A DNA stretch of 7,856 nt from Burkholderiales bacterium RIFCSPHIGHO2_12_FULL_61_11 (GCA_001770785.1 MERZ01000065.1:12446-20301); one strand, 5' to 3'. Counted from the stretch's first letter, positions 1 through 6,278 are shown. Notes: generated by a model not told the origin, from the sequence alone. Made by a program: numbers and translations.

Positions 1-968
1 GCATTGGCGCGTAGTTCGCTGACAGTGAGGCCTGGGGTTTCATCGATGTGCAGCGAGATGTTGCGCAATTTCTCGATGGCCTCGGTCAGGCGGGGCCACT
101 CTTCGTCGGTCAGGGCACCGGTGCGCAGGTGGGTCTGGTCAATGCGTCCGATCGAGCCAACGATACGCACCGCCAGTTGCGAGGCGCCCATCTCCATGGA
201 AAACACGGCAACCGGCAGACCCTCGTTCAAGGCCACATGTTCGGCAATGTTGATGGCCAGCGCCGTTTTCCCCATCGACGGCCGCGCCGCCAGGATGACC
301 AGATCGCCAGCCTGAAAGCCGGAGGTCAGGCGGTCAAGGTCGTAAAAGCCGGTCGGCACGCCAGTGACGTCGTTCGGGTTTTCCGCCATTTCAGTGACGC
401 GGTCCAGCAAGCTCACCACCAGCGTGTCCATGCTCTGGAAGCCCTGCTGCATGCGCGAGCCCTGCTCGCCGATGTTGAAGATTTTTTGCTCGGCTTCATC
501 GAGGATGGTCGCCACCGATTTACCCTGCGGGCTGAAAGCGTTGGTGGCAATCTCGTCGGAGGCCGAGACCAGCTTGCGCAGGATGGAGCGCTCGCGAACA
601 ATCTCGGCATAACGGCGAATGTTGGCGGCGCTGGGCACGTACTGGGCCAGTGCGTTGAGGTAGCTCAAGCCCCCCACTTCGTCGGCCTTTCCCTGGTTTT
701 GCAGGTGCTCGTAGACGGTGATGATGTCGGCAGGCTTGGATGCGTTGATCAGTGCGCCAACGGCCGCATAGATCAGCTGGTGCTCGCGGCGGTAGAAGTC
801 CTGGTCGCTCAGCAGGTCTCCCACGCGGTCCCAGGCACCATTGTCGAGCAGCAGGCCGCCCAGAACACTGGACTCCCCTTCAATCGAGTGCGGCGGAATG
901 CGCAACTGGGCGATCTGGCGGTCGGCGCTGTAGCCGGGATTGTCATAGGTGGAAAGTACGGCAGACAT
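1..968 (-). CDS. dnaB: Replicative DNA helicase DnaB, N-terminal 322 residues (3' end outside window)
   Basis: Hexameric helicase that unwinds DNA at the replication fork using ATP and interacts with primase. The translation from the ATG at 968 begins MSAVLSTYDN. It has the DnaB N-terminal helical domain (about residues 20-125, with IEGESSVLGGLLLDN), then a linker, then the start of the RecA-like motor. The Walker A motif ARPSMGKTA covers residues 228-236, with the lysine at residue 234 (codon 267-269). FSMEM follows, with Glu259 at the place of the family's catalytic glutamate. The frame runs off the left edge after residue 322; Walker B and the C-terminal part, about 140 residues by comparison with the roughly 470-residue family, are not visible. 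No intein interrupts the Walker A site, a common intein site in DnaB. An AAGGA Shine-Dalgarno lies 5 bases before the ATG. The gene follows rplI after a strong terminator, so it probably has its own promoter. Confidence 0.98.
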   Translation of the reverse strand, partial: MSAVLSTYDNPGYSADRQIAQLRIPPHSIEGESSVLGGLLLDNGAWDRVGDLLSDQDFYRREHQLIYAAVGALINASKPADIITVYEHLQNQGKADEVGGLSYLNALAQYVPSAANIRRYAEIVRERSILRKLVSASDEIATNAFSPQGKSVATILDEAEQKIFNIGEQGSRMQQGFQSMDTLVVSLLDRVTEMAENPNDVTGVPTGFYDLDRLTSGFQAGDLVILAARPSMGKTALAINIAEHVALNEGLPVAVFSMEMGASQLAVRIVGSIGRIDQTHLRTGALTDEEWPRLTEAIEKLRNISLHIDETPGLTVSELRAN

Positions 969-1029
969 GGGGTTCCTTGGGGAGAGGGTAAATGGTACGC
1001 CCGGACCGTGAAAACCCATGGGACAAGCT

Positions 1030-1038
1030 TGTGGATAA
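1030..1038 (-). promoter_or_regulatory. Perfect DnaA box in the dnaB leader
   Basis: On the minus strand this reads TTATCCACA, an exact match to the strong (R1-type) DnaA-binding consensus. It begins 61 bases before the dnaB start codon, in the stretch between the rplI terminator and dnaB. Two weaker look-alikes, each with two mismatches to TTATNCACA, lie just upstream at 1065-1073 (TTCTCCACG) and 1073-1081 (TTGTGCACT). The match and its place are seen directly; control of dnaB by DnaA is inference. I could not identify convincing -35/-10 boxes for dnaB in 969-1130. Confidence 0.5.
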
Positions 1039-1130
1039 GCGGGGGAAATCTGGTGGAAATGTTGCGTGGAGAAGTGCACAACCAGCCAAAGTCATTACTC
1101 CGAGTCAGTGCGTCCTGCCGGGCGCACAAG

Positions 1131-1158
1131 AAAAAAGCCGCTCCGAAGAGCGGCTTTT
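1131..1158 (-). terminator. Rho-independent terminator after rplI
   Basis: On the minus strand an 11-base-pair perfect stem (AAAAGCCGCTC pairing with GAGCGGCTTTT; plus-strand arms 1133-1143 and 1148-1158) is capped by the tetraloop TTCG closed by a C-G pair. This is the very stable C(UUCG)G fold. It runs into six T residues (1131-1136). It starts 20 bases past the rplI stop codon and so closes the rpsF-priB-rpsR-rplI transcript and separates it from dnaB. Confidence 0.95.
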
Positions 1159-1178
1159 CAGGACAGCGCGATCTCAGT

Positions 1179-1631
1179 TTAGGCGGTTTCGCCGTAAACA
1201 GTCACCGTGACATCAACGATCACGTCAGTGTGCAGTGCAACGCTCACAGCGTGGTCACCCACGGTTTTCAATTGACCGTTGGGCAAGCGGATTTGCGATT
1301 TGGCAACCGCAAAGCCCAGTTTGTTCAACTCGTGGGCAATGTCAAGATTGGTGACGGAACCGAAAAGGCGGCCATCGACACCGGCTTTTTGCGTGAGCTT
1401 GACGGTCGTGCCAGCGAGCTTTTCGCCTTGGGCTTGCATTTCAGCCAGCTTGGCAGCGGCGGCAATTTCAAGTTCAGCGCGCTTGACTTCAAATTCCTTG
1501 ATGGCCGATGCCGTGGCGCGACGGGCGCTACCGTAAGGTATCAGGAAGTTGCGCGCGTAGCCGTCCTTGACTTTGACGACGTCACCCAGATTGCCCAGGT
1601 TGACGACTTTGTCGAGCAGAATAATTTGCAT
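1179..1631 (-). CDS. rplI: 50S ribosomal protein L9
   Basis: Large-subunit protein that binds 23S rRNA near the base of the L1 stalk and helps keep reading frame. The 150-residue product is full length for the family. The compact N-terminal RNA-binding domain (residues 1 to about 45) starts [19 protein letters not shown] and contains the glycine/lysine-rich stretch [17 protein letters not shown] long alanine-, glutamate- and lysine-rich connecting helix follows (about 42-75), then the C-terminal domain (about 78-150) with GRLFGSVTN. The start ATG at 1631 is preceded by AAGGAG with a 6-base spacer. That Shine-Dalgarno is fused to the TAA stop of rpsR, so translation is probably coupled. It is the last gene of the operon. 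Confidence 0.99.
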   Translation of the reverse strand: MQIILLDKVVNLGNLGDVVKVKDGYARNFLIPYGSARRATASAIKEFEVKRAELEIAAAAKLAEMQAQGEKLAGTTVKLTQKAGVDGRLFGSVTNLDIAHELNKLGFAVAKSQIRLPNGQLKTVGDHAVSVALHTDVIVDVTVTVYGETA

Positions 1632-1642
1632 GGGTTGACTCC

Positions 1643-1927
1643 TTACAGGCTCTTGTGTTGGTCGCTGTAAGGCAGCATCGCGAGAAAGCGAGCACGCTTG
1701 ACGGCGGTATTGATCTGGCGCTGGAAAATCGCGCGCGTGCCGGTCAGGCGCGCGGGAATGATTTTTCCATTTTCAGAGACGAAATCACGCAGGGTGTCGA
1801 TGTCCTTGTAGTCAATTTCTTCGACGCCAGCGGCTGTAAAGCGGCAAAAACGCTTGCGCTTGAATAGCAGGGATTGGGTATTGCGCTTGGGGCGCTTGTC
1901 TTTATTGAAACGTTTTGGTCCGGCCAT
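1643..1927 (-). CDS. rpsR: 30S ribosomal protein S18
   Basis: Small-subunit protein that pairs with S6 on the platform of the 30S subunit, contacting 16S rRNA. The 94-residue product has the S18 core: the KRKRFCRFT segment, [27 protein letters not shown], and the C-terminal [19 protein letters not shown]. It is longer than the 75-residue E. coli protein because of a basic N-terminal extension ([16 protein letters not shown]) of about 17 residues. The ATG at 1927 has AAGGAG upstream, overlapping the TAA stop of priB. Only 10 bases separate priB from rpsR and 11 separate rpsR from rplI. Confidence 0.99.
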   Translation of the reverse strand: MAGPKRFNKDKRPKRNTQSLLFKRKRFCRFTAAGVEEIDYKDIDTLRDFVSENGKIIPARLTGTRAIFQRQINTAVKRARFLAMLPYSDQHKSL

Positions 1928-1937
1928 GATGGACTCC

Positions 1938-2246
1938 TTAAATAGGGTTCAGTACTTGTTCGAAATGCTCGATTGCTTGAATATGAAAAACAACGCTTTT
2001 ACTGGTGCGCGCGTTGATGAGAAATCCGGTGAACCTGAAAGCTTTGCCTAAGGGCAGCTGGCCTGTTTGTTCAGCCAGCGCTCCGAAAGCAACCGCTCTC
2101 ACTGTCAACTTGACCTGTCTGTTCGCACCGGCCTCAACAATTTCAGACTCGTGTTCGAGGATGAAATTGACAGCGGGGATGCCGGCGGGCGTGTAGCGAA
2201 GAGCGCTTAGCTCAGCGATACCGGCGGTCAGTTCAACATGGTTCAC
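1938..2246 (-). CDS. priB: Primosomal replication protein N (PriB)
   Basis: Small single-stranded-DNA-binding OB-fold protein, a homodimer in characterised relatives. It works with PriA in reloading DnaB at stalled forks. The 102-residue product carries the family pattern: N-terminal strands [20 protein letters not shown], the EHESE segment, the basic strand [13 protein letters not shown], and the C-terminal [19 protein letters not shown]. The only possible start in frame is GTG at 2246, because an in-frame TAA lies three codons upstream. The Shine-Dalgarno is poor (AAGAAAG about 12 bases before GTG). Its place between rpsF and rpsR is the conserved one in beta- and gammaproteobacteria. The 57 bases between rpsF and priB hold no hairpin or promoter I can see. 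Confidence 0.97.
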   Translation of the reverse strand: MNHVELTAGIAELSALRYTPAGIPAVNFILEHESEIVEAGANRQVKLTVRAVAFGALAEQTGQLPLGKAFRFTGFLINARTSKSVVFHIQAIEHFEQVLNPI

Positions 2247-2303
2247 TGCAAATTAATACTTTCTTGAGGTGCGCAGCAGGGAATCGTTCAACAACAACAC
2301 AGC

Positions 2304-2672
2304 TTATTGAGCGGCGTATTCTTGCTGTTGGGTTTTACGGGCTTCTTCCCTCTCGACGTTGCGCATCATGAGGGATGGGCCGGTTTCAGCCTTTTTCTTG
2401 AGCACGGTCAGGTGGCGCAGCACGGCATCGTTGAATTTGAACGCGTGTTCAATTTCTTCCATCACGGCCTGGCTGGCTTCGATGTTGATGCACAGGTAGT
2501 GGGCTTTGCCGAGTTTCTGGATCAGGTACACCAGCTGGCGGCGGCCCCAATCTTCAACCCGATGCACAGTTCCACCGCCGGCGGTAATCATGCCCTTGTA
2601 ACGTTCCAGCATGGCTGGGACTTGCTCGCTTTGGTCCGGGTGGATCAGCAAGACGATCTCGTAGTGACGCAT
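2304..2672 (-). CDS. rpsF: 30S ribosomal protein S6
   Basis: Small-subunit platform protein that forms a heterodimer with S18. The 122-residue product is a complete S6. It has an N-terminal ferredoxin-like fold starting [19 protein letters not shown], the typical [21 protein letters not shown] segment (about residues 33-53), [12 protein letters not shown], and [13 protein letters not shown] near residue 90. The charged C-terminal tail (about 95-122) lacks the polyglutamate stretch known from some relatives. The ATG at 2672 is preceded by AAGGAG with a 5-base spacer, a strong initiation site. It is the first gene of the operon, below a TATAAT promoter element. Confidence 0.99.
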   Translation of the reverse strand: MRHYEIVLLIHPDQSEQVPAMLERYKGMITAGGGTVHRVEDWGRRQLVYLIQKLGKAHYLCINIEASQAVMEEIEHAFKFNDAVLRHLTVLKKKAETGPSLMMRNVEREEARKTQQQEYAAQ

Positions 2673-2697
2673 AAACTCTCCTTTTGGTTAAATGTGA

Positions 2698-2725
2698 GCT
2701 GCCCCAGCGTCGTTAAGGGTGCAGC
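2698..2725 (-). promoter_or_regulatory. Bulged hairpin in the rpsF 5' leader (candidate S6/S18 control site)
   Basis: On the minus strand GCTGC, a bulged A, CCC, an 11-base loop (TTAACGACGCT), then GGG and GCAGC form an 8-base-pair stem with one bulge. It ends 14 bases before the rpsF Shine-Dalgarno, within the predicted leader of about 60 bases. In several bacteria the S6:S18 complex binds a structured element in the rpsF leader and represses the operon. The position fits that mechanism, but I cannot confirm the specific loop and bulge nucleotides of the known motif. The structure is seen; the function is inference. Confidence 0.35.
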
Positions 2726-2740
2726 AAGGCGAAGCCCGTG

Positions 2741-2746
2741 ATTATA
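2741..2746 (-). promoter_or_regulatory. -10 box of the rpsF operon promoter
   Basis: A perfect TATAAT on the minus strand, followed by a GC-rich discriminator (CACGGGC). A start site near 2734 would give a leader of about 62 bases before rpsF. No good -35 hexamer stands 15-18 bases upstream; the best is CTGTGC at 2763-2768, matching only two positions of TTGACA. A GC-rich discriminator is typical of growth-rate and ppGpp-controlled ribosomal promoters; that type of control here is inference. Confidence 0.6.
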
Positions 2747-2783
2747 GCCCGGACCTGCGGAAGCACAGGGAGAAGAGCCAGTC

Positions 2784-2828
2784 AGGCGCGATCGCCTCGC
2801 AGGGTTTACAGGCGGGGCTGCCGGCCCC
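2784..2828. other. Two short inverted repeats between the symporter gene and the rpsF promoter
   Basis: The intergenic region 2673-2885 contains two small perfect inverted repeats besides the rpsF promoter and leader. One is AGGCG-CGAT-CGCCT at 2784-2797, the other GGGGC-TGCCG-GCCCC at 2814-2828. Neither is followed by a T run on the minus strand, so neither is a canonical terminator for the symporter gene, whose TAG stop ends at 2886. They could help Rho-dependent ending or mRNA 3' stability, or be chance in GC-rich DNA. No other terminator for the symporter transcript is visible. Confidence 0.3.
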
Positions 2829-2885
2829 ATCTCATCAAATAGACATCAGGCGGCGCGGAACTCAGGCTGCCTGGGGCACCCAGTC

Positions 2886-4997
2886 CTAAAGGCTTTTCAG
2901 GTCGGGATAACGAATGTATTCCACCAGATCCTGGGCTTTCTGGCTTGACGGCGGGGTCACCAGGCTCACCAGAACGATCACGGCAAAGCCGACCGGTACA
3001 CCAAAAAGGCCGGCGGAAATGGGGTCGATGCCCCACCAAAGCTGGACCGGCGACGTGATGCCAAAGGTGGCGCGCAGCCAGGGCTGGGTGGTGAACATGT
3101 AGTAGGAAGTCACGCCCAGGCCCGACACCATGCCCAGGACGGCCGCACTGCCCGTGGCACGCTTCCAGAAAATACCCAGGCTGAGTGCCGGAAAAAATGA
3201 AGCAGCGGCAAAGGAAAAGGCCGCCGAGACCAAAAACAGGATGTCCGCGGGCTTTTGGGCCGCCACATAGGCCGCCGACAAGGCGACGATGAGCAGCAGG
3301 ATTTTGGACACCGTCACCCGGCTCACGGTCGAGGCATTGGGGTCAATCATTTTGTAATACAGGTCATGACCCAGCGCGTTGGCAATCGTCAGCAGCAAGC
3401 CGTCTGCCGTGGAGAGCGCGGCCGCCAGCCCGCCGGCAGCCACCAGCCCTGAAATGACATAGGGCAGACCAGCCAGTTCGGGCGTGAGCAGCACAATGAT
3501 GTCGCCGCCTATCGTCATTTCATTGAGCTGCAGGATATTGTCCTTGTTGACATCGGCCACCGAAAGCAGCGCTGGGTCCACCTTGCTCCACGCACCGACC
3601 CAGGCGGGCAGCTGGTCAAACGGCGTACCGACCAGCACCGTGAAAATTTCATACTTCACCAGCACGGCCAGCGCAGGCGCGGTGAAGTACAGCAAAAAGA
3701 TAAAGAACAGCGACCACGTCACGGATTGCCGAGCCTCCCGCACGCTGGGCACGGTGTAGTAACGCATCAAAATGTGCGGCAAGGCGGCAGTACCCACCAT
3801 GAGGCAGAAGACCAGCGCCAGAAAATTCCGGCGCGAGGTGTCGTAAAGCTCCTTTTCTTGCGGTGTTCCATCGGGGTCGCCCGAAAACTGGGCCGCATGG
3901 GCAGGCATGCCGTTGAGCGGCTGGGTCTTGACATCCGCCGCGGCTTTGGCCTCCGTCCAGGCCCTGCTGGCAGCGGCCTCATTTTTGGGAAGGGTGGCCA
4001 GCACCTTGCCCGCAGCATAAATTTCCGCTACCGACGCGTTACCGCCCTTCAAGGTCTCCATCTTCTGGCTGGCGGCCAGTCTGTCGGCGGCCAGCGAAGC
4101 CGCTGGATGCGCCAGCTTCTCGGAGAGGGCCTCGGAGCGCTGCCTGAATATTTCGCGCACCTGCAACTCCTTGGGGTCTGCCGCCAGCTCTTTTTCCTTG
4201 GCCGTGACCTTCTCCAGCTGAAAGCCGTACACCAGTTGCGGCACCGGCACACCGGTCTGTTTGACCGACAGCCAGACCACTGGAATCATGTAGGCCACCA
4301 CCAAAATAACGTACTGGGCGACTTGGGTCCACGTCACGGCGCGCATGCCGCCCAGAAATGAACACACCAAAATCCCGCCCAAACCGAGAAAGATCCCGAG
4401 TTCGAATGCGATTCCCGTGAGGTAGGACGTGATCAGACCGACACCATAAATCTGCGCCACCAGGTAGGTGAACGAACACAGGATCGCGGCCGCCAAGCCA
4501 ATGAACCGGGGCAAGTGTCCGCCGTAGCGCTCCCCCAGAAAATCCGGAATGGTGAACTGGCCAAACTTGCGCAGATAGGGCGCCAACACCAGAGCGACCA
4601 GGCAATAGCCGCCGGTCCAGCCCATGATGAACGCCAGACCGCTGTAACCGGTGAGGTACAGCGTTCCCGCCAGACCGATAAAGGAGGCCGCCGACATCCA
4701 GTCGGCCCCAACCGCCATGCCGTTGTAGACCGCCGGTACGCGGCGGCCCGCCACGTAATATTCGGTGGCGTCGGTGGTACGGCTTAGAACCCCGATGCCC
4801 GCGTAGAGCGCGATGGTGGCCATCAGAAAGGTAAAACCTATCCAAACGCGAGGCAGACCCAAGCGCTCCAGGCCGGCAAGCAAGGCCACAAAAAGCACAA
4901 AGCCCAGCGTATACCAGCTGTAAATACGGTCCAGTTGGGCCTTGAAGCGCTGCCTTGAGAGCCTGAGTCCTTCGCGGGAACCAAAAAAACCAGCCAT
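2886..4997 (-). CDS. VC_2705-type sodium/solute symporter, large subunit (SSS family)
   Basis: Inner-membrane transporter of the sodium:solute symporter family, related to the acetate permease ActP. The 703-residue product has about 13-14 membrane segments: roughly 29-47, 51-71, 92-118, 121-141, 162-186, 196-216, 226-246, 390-412, 427-450, 498-533, 562-580, 584-612, 617-635 and 660-681. SSS hallmarks are ATEYYVAGRRVPAVYNGMA (77-95), ADWMSAASFIG (98-108), and GGLAAALSTADGLLLTIANA (522-541), whose Ser529-Thr530 align with sodium-site residues of PutP-like proteins. Two features distinguish this subfamily from ordinary ActP. A charged soluble insert lies between membrane segments at about 262-388, and an EF-hand-like loop, DVNKDNILQLNE, lies at 482-493. 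The ATG at 4997 sits 3 bases after the DUF4212 stop with no close Shine-Dalgarno (GGAG is about 13 bases away), so translation probably depends on coupling. The substrate is not shown; a short monocarboxylate is likely. Confidence 0.93.
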   Translation of the reverse strand: MAGFFGSREGLRLSRQRFKAQLDRIYSWYTLGFVLFVALLAGLERLGLPRVWIGFTFLMATIALYAGIGVLSRTTDATEYYVAGRRVPAVYNGMAVGADWMSAASFIGLAGTLYLTGYSGLAFIMGWTGGYCLVALVLAPYLRKFGQFTIPDFLGERYGGHLPRFIGLAAAILCSFTYLVAQIYGVGLITSYLTGIAFELGIFLGLGGILVCSFLGGMRAVTWTQVAQYVILVVAYMIPVVWLSVKQTGVPVPQLVYGFQLEKVTAKEKELAADPKELQVREIFRQRSEALSEKLAHPAASLAADRLAASQKMETLKGGNASVAEIYAAGKVLATLPKNEAAASRAWTEAKAAADVKTQPLNGMPAHAAQFSGDPDGTPQEKELYDTSRRNFLALVFCLMVGTAALPHILMRYYTVPSVREARQSVTWSLFFIFLLYFTAPALAVLVKYEIFTVLVGTPFDQLPAWVGAWSKVDPALLSVADVNKDNILQLNEMTIGGDIIVLLTPELAGLPYVISGLVAAGGLAAALSTADGLLLTIANALGHDLYYKMIDPNASTVSRVTVSKILLLIVALSAAYVAAQKPADILFLVSAAFSFAAASFFPALSLGIFWKRATGSAAVLGMVSGLGVTSYYMFTTQPWLRATFGITSPVQLWWGIDPISAGLFGVPVGFAVIVLVSLVTPPSSQKAQDLVEYIRYPDLKSL

Positions 4998-5000
4998 GGC

Positions 5001-5261
5001 TCAGTCGTCTCCGTCTGCCACGCCATGCTCAATGTCAAGCCGGTTCATGTACCAGGCATAAAAGCCGATGATGAGGCCATAGACCAGCAAAGCGCCTTGC
5101 GCGCCCATCCAGAAGCTGAAGGGCCAGCCAAAAAAAGTGAAACTCAATGCTCGCGCGAAATAGCTCACCCCAAAGGTGACGATAAACCAGATCAGCAAAA
5201 GGATCGCCGTGACAACGAGGTTCTTGCGCCAGTAGCGGCGATGGTTTTCAGTGAGCTGCAT
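5001..5261 (-). CDS. DUF4212 sodium/substrate symporter small subunit
   Basis: An 86-residue membrane protein of the DUF4212 family, which is found next to VC_2705-type symporters and is regarded as their small subunit. The basic N-terminus MQLTENHRRYWRKN is followed by two membrane segments (about residues 15-35 and 49-71), with the aromatic stretch SFTFFGWPFSFWMGAQGA between and into the second. It ends in a short acidic tail (VADGDD). The start ATG at 5261 is chosen because it begins at the family's N-terminus; an upstream extension in this frame to 5366 reads through the TPR gene and looks unrelated. GGGG stands 5 bases before it. It overlaps the TPR gene by 14 bases and ends 3 bases before the symporter start. 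Confidence 0.93.
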   Translation of the reverse strand: MQLTENHRRYWRKNLVVTAILLLIWFIVTFGVSYFARALSFTFFGWPFSFWMGAQGALLVYGLIIGFYAWYMNRLDIEHGVADGDD

Positions 5262-5889
5262 TGCGCCCCATGCGGCCTGTTGCCAGACCGCACATCCCGG
5301 TCCCCAACGCGTTTTCGCGTTCCAGCTGCGCAGCCACCTTCGGCTCAAACTGGCGCAGATGCGCAATGATCTTCAGGGCTTTTTCAGGCTGACCCAACGC
5401 CAGCCTGACCTGCGCCAGCCGGTACCAGCCATGGGGGCTCATGGGTTGCAGGGCGGTGTTCTTGTTCAGCGCCTCAACCGCTTCAGGGAACTGCCGTTGG
5501 TGAATCAGCACCAGCGCCAGGCCATACCAGGCCCGGTCCATGCGCGGGTCGCGTTCCAGAGCGCTACGAAACGCCAACCCGGCATCCTCATGGAGCCCGG
5601 CTTGCTGCAACAAGTAGCCCAGATTAAACCAGGCCGCGGCCTCCTGCGGCGCCGAGCCCTCAAGGCGGGTAAGCTGCTGCAGACTCGCAAGCGCCTCTTC
5701 AGGATGGTTCAATTGCGCCTGCACATGGGCCTGGCTGGCCAGCGCATAACGGTCTGCGGGAAAAAGCTGCAGCATCCGGCCAAACCGCCTTAGCGCGCCT
5801 GACCGGCTTCCGATAGCCAACAGCAGCAGCGCCTGCAGTTTCAAAAAATGGTACTGAAAACGCAAACGGAGCGAAGATTTCATTGGCAT
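5248..5889 (-). CDS. TPR-repeat protein of unknown function
   Basis: A predicted 213-residue protein made largely of tetratricopeptide repeats, which are helical hairpins that bind protein partners. Repeats appear at about residues 46-79, 84-117, 118-151 and 152-185. The clearest is AAWFNLGYLLQQAGLHEDAG followed by AFRSALERDP, then AWYGLALVLIHQRQFPEAVEALNKNTALQP, then GWYRLAQVRLALGQPEKALK. A moderately hydrophobic N-terminal stretch (about 13-26, HFLKLQALLLLAIG) could be a membrane anchor or the first repeat helix. Two starts are possible: ATG at 5889 (MPMKSS), with AGGCG 7 bases upstream, and ATG at 5883, whose ATGA overlaps the stop of the upstream gene. I chose 5889 for its better ribosome site. 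It lies between a small membrane protein and the symporter subunits, overlapping both neighbours. A role in assembling or regulating the transporter is only a guess. Confidence 0.8.
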   Translation of the reverse strand: MPMKSSLRLRFQYHFLKLQALLLLAIGSRSGALRRFGRMLQLFPADRYALASQAHVQAQLNHPEEALASLQQLTRLEGSAPQEAAAWFNLGYLLQQAGLHEDAGLAFRSALERDPRMDRAWYGLALVLIHQRQFPEAVEALNKNTALQPMSPHGWYRLAQVRLALGQPEKALKIIAHLRQFEPKVAAQLERENALGTGMCGLATGRMGRNAAH

Positions 5890-6176
5890 AGCGCCACGCC
5901 TATTTGCAGGCAGATGCTCACTTTGGCGAACGCTGCACCCGCCCATACAGACAGCAAAATCAAAAAAGCCACCAGCGGCAGATGGCGGTCCAGCACCACT
6001 CGTGGCGAAAGCCAGCGTGCCGCCTGCACCCACGGCCGCCCCAGCAGTTGCATCAAGCGATAAACCGGATTGTTGGCCCGCGCCGAGCCAGCCAGCAAAC
6101 CCACTACCCATTGGCCAATCAGCACCAGCAGCGCAATTTCAGCAAGTAATTTGACAGTCGTGACGACGGCAAGCAT
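5880..6176 (-). CDS. Small two-helix membrane protein, YggT-like
   Basis: A 98-residue predicted inner-membrane protein. It starts MLAVVTTVKLLAEIALLVLI. Two hydrophobic segments (about residues 3-30 and 66-94) flank a basic loop, NNPVYRLMQLLGRPWVQAAR, ending in LSPRVVLDRHLPLVAFL. The arrangement of N-P-x-Y-R-L, a GRPW/P turn, then a D-x-x-x-P-L-V-A strand before the second helix resembles the YggT family of small membrane proteins, but the match is loose and the function unknown. The ATG at 6176 is chosen because the hydrophobic segment begins there; the frame is open upstream to 6374 but that part overlaps ppsA and reads as a shadow. No good Shine-Dalgarno is near; GGAGG lies 28 bases upstream. 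The stop at 5880 overlaps the TPR gene start. Confidence 0.7.
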   Translation of the reverse strand: MLAVVTTVKLLAEIALLVLIGQWVVGLLAGSARANNPVYRLMQLLGRPWVQAARWLSPRVVLDRHLPLVAFLILLSVWAGAAFAKVSICLQIGVALCQ

Positions 6177-6256
6177 GTCAATAGGCGACCAAGTGAATGA
6201 ATTGCCTCCAATTGTCGTCAGAGGCCTTGCCAGTTGCTTACCGTACGCCCTCAAGT

Positions 6257-6278
6257 CACCGGGGGTTTTCCCTCGGTG
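6257..6278 (-). other. Hairpin just downstream of ppsA
   Basis: On the minus strand CACCG-A-GGG-AAAA-CCC-C-CGGTG folds into a 9-step stem with one A/C mismatch and an AAAA loop. It begins 14 bases after the ppsA stop. No T run follows, so it is not a standard Rho-independent terminator. It could protect the ppsA mRNA 3' end, slow RNA polymerase, or lower readthrough into the four-gene symporter cluster. The rest of the 116-base gap (6177-6292) shows no convincing promoter. Confidence 0.35.

Noticed and set aside
48..1670. 540-codon open frame on the plus strand opposite dnaB and rplI
   Set aside because: It is antisense to two unmistakable genes (dnaB and rplI) and crosses their intergenic terminator. 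Its product is low-complexity, rich in His, Gln, Val and Gly, and shows no recognisable domain. It is a codon-bias shadow.
2788..2795. GCGATCGC palindrome, the core of the cyanobacterial HIP1 repeat
   Set aside because: A single copy in GC-rich DNA of a proteobacterium; no sign of the dense recurrence that defines HIP1.
3726..4361. 211-codon plus-strand frame opposite the symporter
   Set aside because: Antisense to an intact SSS symporter; the product is rich in Arg, His and Gly and has no known domain or ribosome site.
4039..4845. 268-codon minus-strand frame within the symporter
   Set aside because: An alternative frame of the symporter gene; the correct frame gives a full-length transporter with family motifs, while this one gives an Arg/Gly-rich shadow.
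5251..5793. 180-codon plus-strand frame opposite the TPR gene
   Set aside because: Antisense to a frame with clear TPR repeats; no motifs of its own.
5890..6111. N-terminal extension of the TPR protein to an upstream start
   Set aside because: The extra 74 residues are Gly/Ala-rich and lie over the YggT-like gene in another frame; the start at 5889 fits the operon overlap pattern better.
6177..6191. Tiny leader peptide (TTG start, four codons) ending just before the ATG at 6176
   Set aside because: Its TTG is 13 bases from GGAGG and the peptide is only MVAY; such a short frame is expected by chance.
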